NCBI GenBank assembly: GCA_965227645.1
Contig: OZ245773.1
Coordinates: 496,001-560,000, forward strand
From: Flavimaribacter sp024343425
GTDB taxonomy: Bacteria > Pseudomonadota > Alphaproteobacteria > Rhizobiales > Rhizobiaceae
Reading direction: 5' to 3'
Length of the DNA stretch: 64,000 nucleotides
This document shows positions 44,803 through 52,777 of this stretch, in pieces (the stretch's first letter is position 1; every line of letters begins with the position of its first letter). The position numbers and the translations under genes are program-made. The notes under the pieces were generated by a model. It was not told the DNA's origin and ran no database searches. It was given only the letters and a program-made list of their open reading frames with translations.

Positions 44803-45285
44803 TCAATCCGTGTCGGTCATCCTTTGCAGGAATGTCCTGACCATATCACGACCTTGCGGATCAAGCGCACTAAGTGCTCTGGCTATGCGGCGAGACTGTG
44901 GCCGCGCCAGCTCCAGCGCCAGTTCGCGCCCTTTCAGGGTCGGATACAGGCGACGTTGTCGACGGTCCTTCGGACCCACAACCTGATGGATATAGCCTGA
45001 ATCCACCAGTTGCTTGAGAACCCGCGCAAGGCTCTGCTTGGTGATGCGCAGCGTGTCGAGGAGGTCGGCGACGGTCATCCCCGGCTGCCGGTTGACGAAA
45101 TGCACAACGCGGTGATGCGCCCGCCCGAAGCCGGACTTTTCCAGAATGGCGTCCGGATCGGATGTGAAGTCGCGATAGGCGAAGAACAATTGTTCGATGA
45201 GATCGAAATCGATGCCCTCGGCGTCGGAAATCGGTCCGGTTACTGTTTCTTCCTCGGACGTCTTCCTTGCCTGTTCGGACGACAT
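44803..45285 (-). CDS. MarR-family transcriptional regulator
   Basis: 160 residues from the ATG at 45285 (AAGGGA lies upstream). A central winged helix: FVNRQPGMTVADLLDTLRITKQSLARVLKQL (pieces MTVADLLDTLRITKQSL and RVLKQLVDSGYI), then wing GPKDRRQRRLYPTLKG. The N-terminal ~30 residues (Glu/Thr-rich) are extra. It is transcribed away from ilvE. A 10-bp inverted repeat 17 bp upstream of its start (45302-45328) is a strong candidate for its own operator. Ligand unknown. Confidence 0.93.
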   Translation of the reverse strand: MSSEQARKTSEEETVTGPISDAEGIDFDLIEQLFFAYRDFTSDPDAILEKSGFGRAHHRVVHFVNRQPGMTVADLLDTLRITKQSLARVLKQLVDSGYIHQVVGPKDRRQRRLYPTLKGRELALELARPQSRRIARALSALDPQGRDMVRTFLQRMTDTD

Positions 45286-45301
45286 GTGGTCATTTCCCTT
45301 C

Positions 45302-45346
45302 AAATATGTCAGCCTTGTTGACATATTTTCATGCTATTGCTAGCGT
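45302..45346. promoter_or_regulatory. MarR-type operator and overlapping promoter
   Basis: AAATATGTCA (45302-45311) and its exact complement (45319-45328) are 7 bp apart, a 27-bp site typical of MarR dimers. On the plus strand it overlaps TTGACA (45318-45323), which has TAGCGT (45341-45346) 17 bp away, a plausible -35/-10 pair aimed at ilvE. The site lies 17 bp upstream of the marR start. Binding would therefore control both divergent directions, including autoregulation. Confidence 0.65.
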
Positions 45347-45491
45347 TGCGGGGCGTCAAGGATTTGGCGCCGTGGCCGGATCATCGTCGGAAAAATCAAC
45401 GATGGACAACCCTTAGCGGGTTTTATACGGAAACAAGAAGGTCCCGCAATCAAAACAACCAGGCTCGCTTCAAGCGCCGGAGGAAAACGCT

Positions 45492-46382
45492 ATGGCATCG
45501 GCTCCTTTCGATCAACTCGATGGACATATTTGGTTCAATGGAGAATTCGTCCCCTGGAAGGACGCGAAGGTGCATGTGCTGACGCACGGACTGCACTATG
45601 CAAGCAGCGTTTTCGAGGGCGAGCGCGCCTATGGCGGCGAAATCTTCAAGCTCCGCGAACACACGGAGCGTCTCTTTGAATCGGCGCGCATTCTGGGATT
45701 CGAAATTCCCTTCACCGTCGAGGAGATCGACGAGGCCTGCAACAGCCTTTTGAAGATGCAGGGCTTCGACGACGCCTACATCCGTCCCGTCGCATGGCGC
45801 GGCAGCGAGATGATGGGTGTTTCGGCGCAGAGCAACAAGATCAACGTGGCGATCGCGATCTGGCAGTGGCCGTCCTATTTCAAGCCGGAAGAGCGGCTCA
45901 AGGGCATTCGCCTGGATATCGCCCAGTACCGGCGGCCCGATCCGGCGACCGCGCCCAGCAAGGCCAAGGCGGCCGGTCTTTACATGATCTGCACTCTGTC
46001 CAAACACGCCGCCGAGGCAAAAGGCTATGCGGATGCATTGATGCTGGACTGGCGCGGTCGTGTGGCCGAAGCTACGGGCGCGAATATCTTCTTCGTCAAG
46101 GACGGCGTCATTCACACGCCGACGCCGGACTGTTTTCTTGACGGCATCACCCGACGGACGGTGATCGATCTTGCGAAAAAGCGCAATTACGAGGTTGTCG
46201 AGCGCACGATCATGCCGGAAGAAATGGCGGAGTTCGAGCAGTGCTTCCTGACCGGAACGGCGGCCGAAGTCACGCCGGTTTCAGAAATCGGGCCGTACAA
46301 GTTCACCGTGGGCGAAATCACCGAAAACCTGATGAACGACTACACGCACGCTGTGCAACCGATCAAGCAGGCCGCTGAATAG
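45492..46382 (+). CDS. ilvE: Branched-chain amino acid aminotransferase
   Basis: 296 residues, with GGAGGAAAA upstream of the ATG. Fold-type IV PLP enzyme. It transaminates leucine, isoleucine and valine with 2-oxoglutarate. HVLTHGLHYASSVFEGERAY (in pieces HVLTHGLHYASSVFEGERAY up to 20), SKAKAAGLYM with the PLP Lys in the SKAKAAG context, EATGANIFFVKDGVIHTP and CFLTGTAAEVTPV are the conserved blocks. A 140-nt leader may follow the promoter near 45318. Its likely regulator is the divergent MarR. Confidence 0.95.
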   Translation: MASAPFDQLDGHIWFNGEFVPWKDAKVHVLTHGLHYASSVFEGERAYGGEIFKLREHTERLFESARILGFEIPFTVEEIDEACNSLLKMQGFDDAYIRPVAWRGSEMMGVSAQSNKINVAIAIWQWPSYFKPEERLKGIRLDIAQYRRPDPATAPSKAKAAGLYMICTLSKHAAEAKGYADALMLDWRGRVAEATGANIFFVKDGVIHTPTPDCFLDGITRRTVIDLAKKRNYEVVERTIMPEEMAEFEQCFLTGTAAEVTPVSEIGPYKFTVGEITENLMNDYTHAVQPIKQAAE

Positions 46383-46446
46383 CAGGCGGTTGATGACAGG
46401 CGCCGGGTGTTGCGCCTGACGGCTTTCGGTTTTCGGAGGATATTTT

Positions 46447-47100
46447 ATGGGTCAGCTTCAGGCGGGGATCATCCCGGTCACCGCATTCCAGCAGAATTGC
46501 ACCATCCTGTTCGATTCCGAGAGCAAGAAGGGGGTCGTCATCGATCCGGGCGGCGATGTCGACCAGATCAGGGAGGTGATCGAGAAGAACGCCATCGACG
46601 TGACGGCGATCTGGCTGACCCACGGGCATATCGATCACGCCGGCGCCGCGATGGACCTGAAGGATGCGCTGGGCGTGGAGATCATCGGCCCGCATCGCGA
46701 CGACCTGCCGCTGCTGAGCGGGCTGGAGGATCAGGCGGCGATGTTCGGCCTGGACGGCGCCGTCAGAAACGTGACGCCCGACAAGTGGCTGGAGGAGGGC
46801 GAGAACGTCGCCTTCGATGGCCACACATTCGAGGTTTATCATTGTCCCGGCCACGCGCCGGGCCACGTGATCTATTATAATCGCGCCGCGAAATTCGCCC
46901 ATGTCGGCGATGTGCTCTTTCGCGGGTCGATCGGCAGAACCGATCTTCCCGGCGGCGACCATCAGCAGTTGCTGGAATCGATCCGCACGAAGGTGTTTCC
47001 GCTGGGCGACGACGTCGGCTTCATTTGCGGCCATGGCCCCGGCGGCAGGATTGGCGAGGAACGCCGCACCAATCCTTTCCTGACCGGGCTGTCCGCCTGA
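46447..47100 (+). CDS. MBL-fold metallo-hydrolase (glyoxalase II-like, YcbL type)
   Basis: 217 residues. Metal-binding motif THGHIDHAG with His59, His61, Asp63 and His64, then HCPGHAPGHV, then HVGDVLFRGSIGRTDLPGGD with the bridging Asp, and FICGHGPGG as the last His. These ligate two metal ions. Members hydrolyse S-lactoylglutathione or similar thioesters. It lies 64 bp after ilvE with a GGAGG-type site upstream; it may be cotranscribed. Converges on the BA14K gene. Confidence 0.93.
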   Translation: MGQLQAGIIPVTAFQQNCTILFDSESKKGVVIDPGGDVDQIREVIEKNAIDVTAIWLTHGHIDHAGAAMDLKDALGVEIIGPHRDDLPLLSGLEDQAAMFGLDGAVRNVTPDKWLEEGENVAFDGHTFEVYHCPGHAPGHVIYYNRAAKFAHVGDVLFRGSIGRTDLPGGDHQQLLESIRTKVFPLGDDVGFICGHGPGGRIGEERRTNPFLTGLSA

Positions 47101-47106
47101 CGCGTT

Positions 47107-47607
47107 CTATCTGACGACGCAGAAGTGATCCCTGCCGTCATAGCCGCGATAGGTGCCTCTTGTCGCGTCGAACGAGCGGTACTTGTTCGCACAGTAGCGG
47201 TACCATTCGTCGCTCCAGGGTTCGGCGCCCGCGACGGGCCCGCTTGTGCGGTAGCCGGCCGGCGGAGGAGCGGACGGCGCGGGCAGGGGATTGTTGTATG
47301 ATCCGGGCCGGTTGCTTTCCACGATGGCGCCGCCGATGATGGCCCCGGTCGCAAGACCGAGGACGCCGAGGGCAACGGCGTCGTCCCCATAGTAGTAGCC
47401 GGGTGGGCCGTAATAGGCGCGCGGGCCGTACCAGTAGGGCCGGGGGCCGTATCTCGGTCCCCAGCGCGGATAGGGGGCCTTGTGCCATTTTCCGTAATGC
47501 TTGTGGGGGGGCGGAGGCGGTCCACCGGCGTATGCGCCGCTCAGCGGCAGCATGACCGAAACCGACATGGCCATAACGGCCAGAAGCGATTTACTCAGCA
47601 AGTTCAT
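47107..47607 (-). CDS. BA14K-family secreted protein
   Basis: 166 residues. Sec signal peptide (about 1-27, ending AYAGG). A Pro/Tyr/Gly/His-rich stretch (about 28-75), a glycine-zipper-like hydrophobic segment DDAVALGVLGLATGAIIGGA (about 75-94), and the C-terminal BA14K motif DEWYRYCANKYRSFDATRGT with a second Cys near the end (HFCVVR). BA14K proteins are lectin-like surface antigens known from Brucella. It shares its glycine-zipper with the small protein at 47797-48072. Confidence 0.85.
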   Translation of the reverse strand: MNLLSKSLLAVMAMSVSVMLPLSGAYAGGPPPPPHKHYGKWHKAPYPRWGPRYGPRPYWYGPRAYYGPPGYYYGDDAVALGVLGLATGAIIGGAIVESNRPGSYNNPLPAPSAPPPAGYRTSGPVAGAEPWSDEWYRYCANKYRSFDATRGTYRGYDGRDHFCVVR

Positions 47608-47796
47608 GTGTTCATTCCCGCAATTGCGTCATTCCGAGAAACGGATCGTACGATGCATCCGTTCCCTGCTATTATGAGATCCTGTTGCTGAACGGAATCT
47701 GAACAGACAAATTCGGTTATCCTGTGGCGCCTCCAAAACTCACTGGAAGCGCCGGTATTTGCCGCGTCTCAGTCTCCGGATTTCTGCGGACCGAGG

Positions 47797-48072
47797 CTAT
47801 CTGGAATTCGCCAGGGCGTTGCCAAGGAGCGCGCCTGCCGCGAACCCGATGAGACCGATGGCGGCCGCATTGTCATTCTTCTTGACGACGACGGGATAGC
47901 GATAGGCCGGCGGCCGCGGCGCATGCGGCTTGTAGATCGGCTGGTGCGGCTGAACATGCGGCGGCTTGCCTGGCGCGCCCGGGTGCATTCCGGCCGCATT
48001 GGCGGCGCCAAGCGGCGCAACTGACGCGACCACAACAATGGCGGCGATAGCGGTGATTGCAATTTTCTTCAT
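47797..48072 (-). CDS. Small secreted glycine-zipper protein
   Basis: 91 residues from the ATG at 48072, which has AAGGAG upstream; 16 further upstream residues do not look like a signal. The first ~27 residues form a Sec signal peptide. A His/Pro-rich stretch (about 30-60) is followed by the segment NDNAAAIGLIGFAAGALLGN and then the C-terminus. The same zipper motif is seen in the BA14K protein downstream, but there is no BA14K motif here. Probably periplasmic or outer-membrane associated. Function unknown. Confidence 0.75.
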   Translation of the reverse strand: MKKIAITAIAAIVVVASVAPLGAANAAGMHPGAPGKPPHVQPHQPIYKPHAPRPPAYRYPVVVKKNDNAAAIGLIGFAAGALLGNALANSR

Positions 48073-48217
48073 GATCGGCTCCTTTCCGAGCATTGGCAGA
48101 TCGGCGATCTGCTTCTCCATGCCCGGAAAGTACGTTTCTCGCGATGAACCGTATCTGAACGGAAGCCTTTGAAATATTACAATTATTTAATCTACGCAAA
48201 CTGTGCTGTGTTGGCCG

Positions 48218-49234
48218 TTATCGTATTGGCGGCGCGTAGAGAAGACCGCCGTTCGTCCACAGGGCGTTCATGCCCCGCGCTATGCCAAGCGGCGTGTCCG
48301 GACCGACGTTTCGATTGAAGATCTCACCATAGTTGCCGACATGTTTGATGACATTGTAGGCCCAGTCGTCGGCAAGTCCAATGTCTTCCCCGAATGCGCC
48401 TTCCACACCGAGGAGCCGTCTGATTGCAGGGTTTTCGGAGGATTTCATCTCATCAACATTCGCCTGGGTGACGCCAAGCTCTTCGGCGTTGATCAGGGCG
48501 TTTAGGACCCATTTGGCGATGTTGAGCCACTGATCGTCGCCCTGACGAACAACGGGTCCAAGGGGCTCCTTGGAGATGATTTCCGGCAGGATCACATGCG
48601 CCTGCGGGTCAGTCAGCTTCTGACGGTTGGCGGCAAGGCCGGAAGCGTCGGTGGTGTAGACGTCGCACCGGTCAGCGTCGTAGGCTTGGGTCACCTCGTC
48701 GTTCTTTTCGAATGCGACCAGTTCGTAGGGCATGTCGTGGAGACGAAAGAAGTCGGCGACGTTCAATTCGGTCGTGGTGCCGGTCGCGCTGCAGACCGAG
48801 GCGCCAGACAGTTCGAGCGCCGATTTGATTCCGAGGCCCTTGCGCACCATCATGGCCTGTCCGTCATAATACATGACGCCGACGAAATTCGCGCCCAGCG
48901 TGGTGTCGCGCGACATGGTCCAGGTCGTCGTGCGCGACAACACGTCGATTTCGCCCGATTGAAGCGCCGTGAACCGTTCCGGCGAAGACAAGGGACGAAA
49001 TGTGACCGCTTGCGGGTCGTCGAAGATTGCGGCTGCGACGGCGCGGCAGTAATCGACGTCAAATCCGCTCCAGACGCCATTGCTGTCGGGGTTGGAGAAA
49101 CCGGGATTACCCTGGCTCACCCCACAGGCCAAATATTCATTTTCCTTGACTGTATCCAAAGTGGCTGAAACCGCCGGCGCAGCGCCCAAGGCGATGATTG
49201 AGCCGACATAAAAACTGAGAAGCGCGGTTTTCAT
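48218..49234 (-). CDS. Amino-acid ABC transporter substrate-binding protein (AapJ-like), orphan
   Basis: 338 residues from the ATG at 49234. Signal peptide (about 1-24, ending SATLD) and the two-lobed solute-binding fold: YLACGVSQGNPGFSNPDSNG, FDVDYCRAVAAAIF, DVLSRTTTWTMSRD and GLIS-type ATGTTTELNVADFF pieces are typical of general L-amino-acid binding proteins. No permease or ATPase genes lie nearby, so it is an orphan that must share another system. The flanks are AT-rich. It may serve as an accessory binding protein or sensor. Confidence 0.9.
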   Translation of the reverse strand: MKTALLSFYVGSIIALGAAPAVSATLDTVKENEYLACGVSQGNPGFSNPDSNGVWSGFDVDYCRAVAAAIFDDPQAVTFRPLSSPERFTALQSGEIDVLSRTTTWTMSRDTTLGANFVGVMYYDGQAMMVRKGLGIKSALELSGASVCSATGTTTELNVADFFRLHDMPYELVAFEKNDEVTQAYDADRCDVYTTDASGLAANRQKLTDPQAHVILPEIISKEPLGPVVRQGDDQWLNIAKWVLNALINAEELGVTQANVDEMKSSENPAIRRLLGVEGAFGEDIGLADDWAYNVIKHVGNYGEIFNRNVGPDTPLGIARGMNALWTNGGLLYAPPIR

Positions 49235-49480
49235 GCGATCTCTTCCTCCCAAAAAATTTTTTTAAAAATTCCTACAGTAATCAACTCATAATAGTATTCG
49301 ATCGGGGCCGCCATGGGAATATCCGACGCGCCTCATGCGACAAATTTACAAATGTGTGCGATGCTTCCGGTCGAAGATCCAGCCGCAAACGTTCGTTCGG
49401 CCGCCGTTGCAATATGCGTTTGCCCAGCGCAGGCGGCGGCTTCCAACCCGCAAACTGCGTGGGAAATGCAGACCGAAAAT
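49235..49480. other. Intergenic region upstream of the AapJ-like gene
   Basis: About 250 bp, with an A/T-rich block near 49250-49310. It should hold the AapJ-like promoter (leftward). No gene, hairpin or operator is seen. Confidence 0.3.
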
Positions 49481-49504
49481 GAAAACGCCCGGCATTGCCG
49501 GGCG
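49481..49504 (-). terminator. Intrinsic terminator after cspA
   Basis: CGCCCGGC (49486-49493), loop ATT, GCCGGGCG (49497-49504). On the minus strand, the stem is followed by TTTTCATTTTC. It lies 19 bp past the cspA stop. It is a strong terminator for that gene. Confidence 0.8.
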
Positions 49505-49522
49505 CTTAACAGTTCAATCCGA

Positions 49523-49738
49523 TCAGCCGACGATCGACAGGTTGACCGCTTTCGGTCCCTTGCCGCGTCTGTCGGGTTCCGTGTCGAAACTTACTTTCTG
49601 ATTTTCCATCAGGGTCTCAAGACCCGAATCCTTCAGGGCGGAAATATGTACGAAAATGTCCGACGCGCCATTGTCCGGCTTGATAAAGCCGAAGCCCTTG
49701 TCGGTATTAAAAAACTTCACAGTGCCAGTCTCGGCCAT
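49523..49738 (-). CDS. Cold-shock-domain protein
   Basis: 71 residues from the ATG at 49738; an extra 13 residues upstream are not part of the fold. Single cold-shock domain with RNP1 KGFGFI and RNP2 DIFVHISAL. It binds single-stranded RNA/DNA. AGAGGA lies upstream of the ATG, and a strong terminator follows. A CCCG...CGGG hairpin (about 49791-49802) sits ~55 bp upstream, in what would be the leader, and may take part in temperature control, as leaders of this family often do. Confidence 0.95.
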   Translation of the reverse strand: MAETGTVKFFNTDKGFGFIKPDNGASDIFVHISALKDSGLETLMENQKVSFDTEPDRRGKGPKAVNLSIVG

Positions 49739-50074
49739 GCTTTCAGGTCCTCTTTGCTCCGCAGGTCGCTCACCCACGTATCTTGTATTACCCGTTTCCG
49801 GGCAAGGCAGGCAGTTCTCGAATTGGTGAGGAAAGGTCCCTGTTATCGTGATCCTGGCGGTTCAAACGACCGGCTAGCTTATCACCCGGAATATTATGCG
49901 TCTCCGGTCCGCATGGCTTTCAATAGGTTTTCCCGTGTTCGCAGATTTGCCCGAACGACGCGTAGAGTGATGCAGGTTGTGGAAATTAGCAAGAGAAAGT
50001 TTTATGACGATTCCCGATTTGAGTGTTTGTGTGCGGTTAAAGTATTGATAATTAACTAAATAAATAAATTATTG
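49739..50074. other. Intergenic region between the DMT gene and cspA
   Basis: 336 bp that carry the cspA promoter and leader on the minus strand, and become very AT-rich towards the DMT transporter stop (about 50000-50075). Both genes are leftward. No further gene is supported. I see no clear terminator for the DMT gene. Confidence 0.35.
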
Positions 50075-50974
50075 TTAGTCGGCTGCCTGGTCTTGCATTA
50101 GCTTATTTCGTGTCAAGGGAACTATTTCGACTGCCAGAATTGCCAAAAAAATAAGCAGACAGCCAAAATAGCCCGCTATCGTGAAGCGTTCGGAAAGCAG
50201 CAATGCGCCGAAGAGGGCGGCGAACAACGCCTCCGAAGACAGGCAGATGGCCGCCTGCGCCGGCGTTGTGTAGCGCTGGCCGACCGCCTGAAGCGAGAAG
50301 GCCAGGCCGCTGGCGAAAATGCCGGAGTAAAGAACTTCCGGCGCCGCGGCGGCGATCGCGTCCACGCTAACGGGCTCGATGGCCACGGCGACCGCGAGTG
50401 AAAGAGCGGCGCAGATGGCGAACTGCACGCTTGAAAGCGCAAGCGGGCGGCCAGAAGACTGGCCAAAATATCCGATGAGCGTTACCTGGATCGCCCAGAA
50501 GACTGCGCACAGGATCGTCAGCAGGTCTCCAACTGAAAGACCGGTCATGTTCCCGCTGCTCAAGAGCCAGATGCCGCCGAAGGCGACGGCTGAAGCCGGC
50601 CAGATGACGGCGTGTGGGCGTTGTCGGAGAAAGATCACGGACAGCACCGGTACAAAAACCACATAAAGCCCGGTCAGAATTCCGGAATTGGTGACGCTTG
50701 TGGACAGCAGGCCCACTTGCTGGCTGGCCATTCCAAGAAACAGGGCTACCCCGATCCAGGCGAACCCCGTCATGGACGTCCGGTCCAGCTTGCGGGACGC
50801 GCGTTTTGCTTCCAAGAAAGCGAACGGCAGGCACACAAGCGTCGCCAAGACAAAGCGCAGACCTATGAAGAGAAACGGCCCGATGTCATCCATGGCCGTC
50901 GACTGCGCGACGAACCCGGCGCCCCAGATGGCCCCGGCCAGCAACAAAAGCATATTGGCCTGCGCCCGACCCAT
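50075..50974 (-). CDS. DMT-family (EamA) transporter
   Basis: 299 residues with ten membrane helices, i.e. two EamA repeats (about 1-140 and 150-290). LLLLAGAIWGAGFVAQSTAM opens the first, and FSLQAVGQRYTTPAQAAICLSSEALFAALFG (pieces QRYTTPAQAAI and SSEALFAALFG) is the conserved helix pair of the second. It exports small metabolites such as amino acids or nucleobases; the substrate is unknown. Short basic C-terminal tail. Confidence 0.92.
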   Translation of the reverse strand: MGRAQANMLLLLAGAIWGAGFVAQSTAMDDIGPFLFIGLRFVLATLVCLPFAFLEAKRASRKLDRTSMTGFAWIGVALFLGMASQQVGLLSTSVTNSGILTGLYVVFVPVLSVIFLRQRPHAVIWPASAVAFGGIWLLSSGNMTGLSVGDLLTILCAVFWAIQVTLIGYFGQSSGRPLALSSVQFAICAALSLAVAVAIEPVSVDAIAAAAPEVLYSGIFASGLAFSLQAVGQRYTTPAQAAICLSSEALFAALFGALLLSERFTIAGYFGCLLIFLAILAVEIVPLTRNKLMQDQAAD

Positions 50975-51085
50975 CGTGCTCCCCTGCGTGCGATCCGAAA
51001 CCGGTCACGCCCTATCAGGAGACGAAGCCCCAGACAAGAAGCTCGGCTTTGCCCTTCGCGAACGGGCGCGGGTGCATAGCGGCAG

Positions 51086-51214
51086 TCAGTAAATGACAGT
51101 GAGGTTCAAAAACAGCGCGACGCAGGAGAACACCGCCATGGCGCAAAGATAGAAGCGGATCCGCGTCTGCTTTTCCCTGCTATGCTTTTCCGTATAGTCG
51201 ATATCCGACTGCAT
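51086..51214 (-). CDS. 42-residue single-span membrane protein
   Basis: An open frame of 42 codons with ATG at 51214 and TGA at 51086-51088. GAGGGTGG lies about 5-12 bp upstream of the ATG, a good ribosome binding site. Sequence: a charged N-terminus (DIDYTEKHSREKQTRIR), then one hydrophobic helix with two Cys (FYLCAMAVFSCVALFLNL) and a short end. The layout is that of a small inner-membrane regulator or subunit, with positive charges before the helix. It lies between the DMT gene and the aminotransferase gene. Function unknown. Confidence 0.6.
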   Translation of the reverse strand: MQSDIDYTEKHSREKQTRIRFYLCAMAVFSCVALFLNLTVIY

Positions 51215-51435
51215 GAAACCACCCTCGAATTCGCTTGACACGGCGAAATAAAGATGTGGATTCGGTCGGATAAAGGGCGGAATTAGGGCCTTCTCGCGAT
51301 AAGTTTGTGACAGTCATAAAAACGTTTAAGTTGTGCTGGCGCCGGGCCTATATGCGCCTTGCGTTTGGATTGCTTTTCGCAATAGAAATGAACCCCGTTC
51401 CACCTGTATCCCGATAACGACCGGAGTTACCTGAC
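51215..51435. other. Intergenic region upstream of the aspartate aminotransferase
   Basis: About 220 bp holding promoters for the small membrane protein (leftward) and the aminotransferase (rightward). No gene or hairpin is seen. The 111 bp on the other side of the small gene (50975-51085) also show nothing. Confidence 0.3.
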
Positions 51436-52638
51436 ATGGCATTTCTTGCCAACGCCCTTTCCCGCGTCAAACCGTCCGCCACCATCGCCGTCGCGCAAAA
51501 AGCGAGGGAGTTGCGGGCAAGCGGTCGCGACGTAATCAGTCTGGGCGCGGGCGAGCCGGATTTCGATACGCCGGACAATATCAAGGAGGCGGCGATCGAC
51601 GCCATTCGGCGCGGCGAGACGAAATACCCGCCGGTCGCCGGCATCGTGGAGCTCAGGAAGGCGATTTCCGCAAAATTCAAGCGTGAGAACCAGCTCGACT
51701 ACGCCCTTGACGAAATCATCGTCGGCACGGGCGGCAAGCAGATCCTGTTCAATGCGCTGATGGCGACCCTCAATCCCGGCGACGAAGTCGTCATTCCGAC
51801 GCCCTACTGGGTGAGCTACCCGGAAATGACGGCGATATTCGGCGGTCAGCCGGTCTTTGCGCAAACGACGCTGGAGAACAATTTCAAACTGGATCCGGAA
51901 ACGCTTGAAGCCGCAATCACCGACCGCACCAAGTGGCTGATCTTCAACTCCCCGTCCAACCCTTCCGGCGCCGCCTATGACGAGAGCGAGATGAAGGCGT
52001 TGACCGAGGTGCTGAAGCGGCATCCCGATGTCTGGATCCTGTCGGACGACATTTACGAACACCTCTGCTACGGCGATTTCCGTTTCGTGTCGCCGGCCCA
52101 GATCGAACCGTCGCTGAAGGACCGCACGCTGACGATGAACGGCGTCTCCAAGGCCTATGCGATGACCGGCTGGCGGATCGGCTACGCCGGCGGACCCCGT
52201 CAATTGATCAAGGCCATGGACATGATCCAGAGCCAGCAGACGTCCGGCGCCGCGACGATCGCGCAGTGGGCCGCTGTGGAAGCGCTCAATGGACCGCAGG
52301 ACTTCGTGGAGAAGAACAAGGCGATTTTCGAAGCTCGCCGCGATCTGGTGGTGTCGATGCTCAACCAGGCGAGCGGAATCGATTGTCCGACGCCGCAGGG
52401 CGCGTTCTATGTCTATCCGTCCTGCGCCGGCCTGATCGGAAAAACCGCGCCAAGCGGCAAGCGCATAGAGACGGACGAGGACTTCGTTACGGAATTGCTT
52501 GAAGCGGAAGGCGTGGCGGTCGTGCACGGCGCGGCGTTCGGCCTCGGGCCGAATTTCAGGATTTCATATGCAACGTCAGAGGAACAGCTCGAGGAATCCT
52601 GCCGCAGAATACAGAGGTTCTGCGCGGCTTGCCGATGA
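51436..52638 (+). CDS. aatA: Pyridoxal-phosphate aspartate aminotransferase (class Ib)
   Basis: 400 residues. The PLP Lys is Lys239 in GVSKAYAMTGWRIGY. Other blocks: SLGAGEPDFDTP, the PTPYWVSYPEM strand, NSPSNPSGA, and a C-terminal Arg in FRISYATSEEQL. This subgroup transaminates aspartate and, in many alphaproteobacteria, prephenate or aromatic acids. It is a single-gene unit. The C-terminus CAACR ends 413 bp before the LysR gene, with the sRNA gene between. Confidence 0.93.
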   Translation: MAFLANALSRVKPSATIAVAQKARELRASGRDVISLGAGEPDFDTPDNIKEAAIDAIRRGETKYPPVAGIVELRKAISAKFKRENQLDYALDEIIVGTGGKQILFNALMATLNPGDEVVIPTPYWVSYPEMTAIFGGQPVFAQTTLENNFKLDPETLEAAITDRTKWLIFNSPSNPSGAAYDESEMKALTEVLKRHPDVWILSDDIYEHLCYGDFRFVSPAQIEPSLKDRTLTMNGVSKAYAMTGWRIGYAGGPRQLIKAMDMIQSQQTSGAATIAQWAAVEALNGPQDFVEKNKAIFEARRDLVVSMLNQASGIDCPTPQGAFYVYPSCAGLIGKTAPSGKRIETDEDFVTELLEAEGVAVVHGAAFGLGPNFRISYATSEEQLEESCRRIQRFCAACR

Positions 52639-52742
52639 CCATATGCAAATCTGCTGCGGGTATGCAGTCAGGGATTTTATAGCAGCATTCGCGGAAAAAG
52701 CATTGCACTCTGCTTATCCGGCGTCATTTCTATAGTGTAGCT
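52639..52742. other. Intergenic stretch after aatA
   Basis: About 100 bp between the aatA stop and the 3' end of the sRNA gene. Nothing is recognised here. Confidence 0.3.
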
Positions 52743-52777
52743 AAAAAAAACGGGCCTGGAGATTTCTCTCCGGCCCG
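52743..52777 (-). terminator. Intrinsic terminator of the AbcR-like RNA
   Basis: CGGGCC (52751-52756), bulged T, GGAGA (52758-52762), loop TTTC, then TCTCC and GGCCCG (52767-52777). On the minus strand, the stem is followed directly by eight T. It would also stop read-through from the LysR gene. Confidence 0.85.

Noticed and set aside
45331..45420. Leucine-rich leader peptide (M-L-L-L-A-L) and attenuator before ilvE
   Set aside because: The ATG lies upstream of the likely transcription start (the -35 is at 45318), the frame runs on into ilvE, and the only hairpin nearby (about 45408-45422) has a 5-bp stem.
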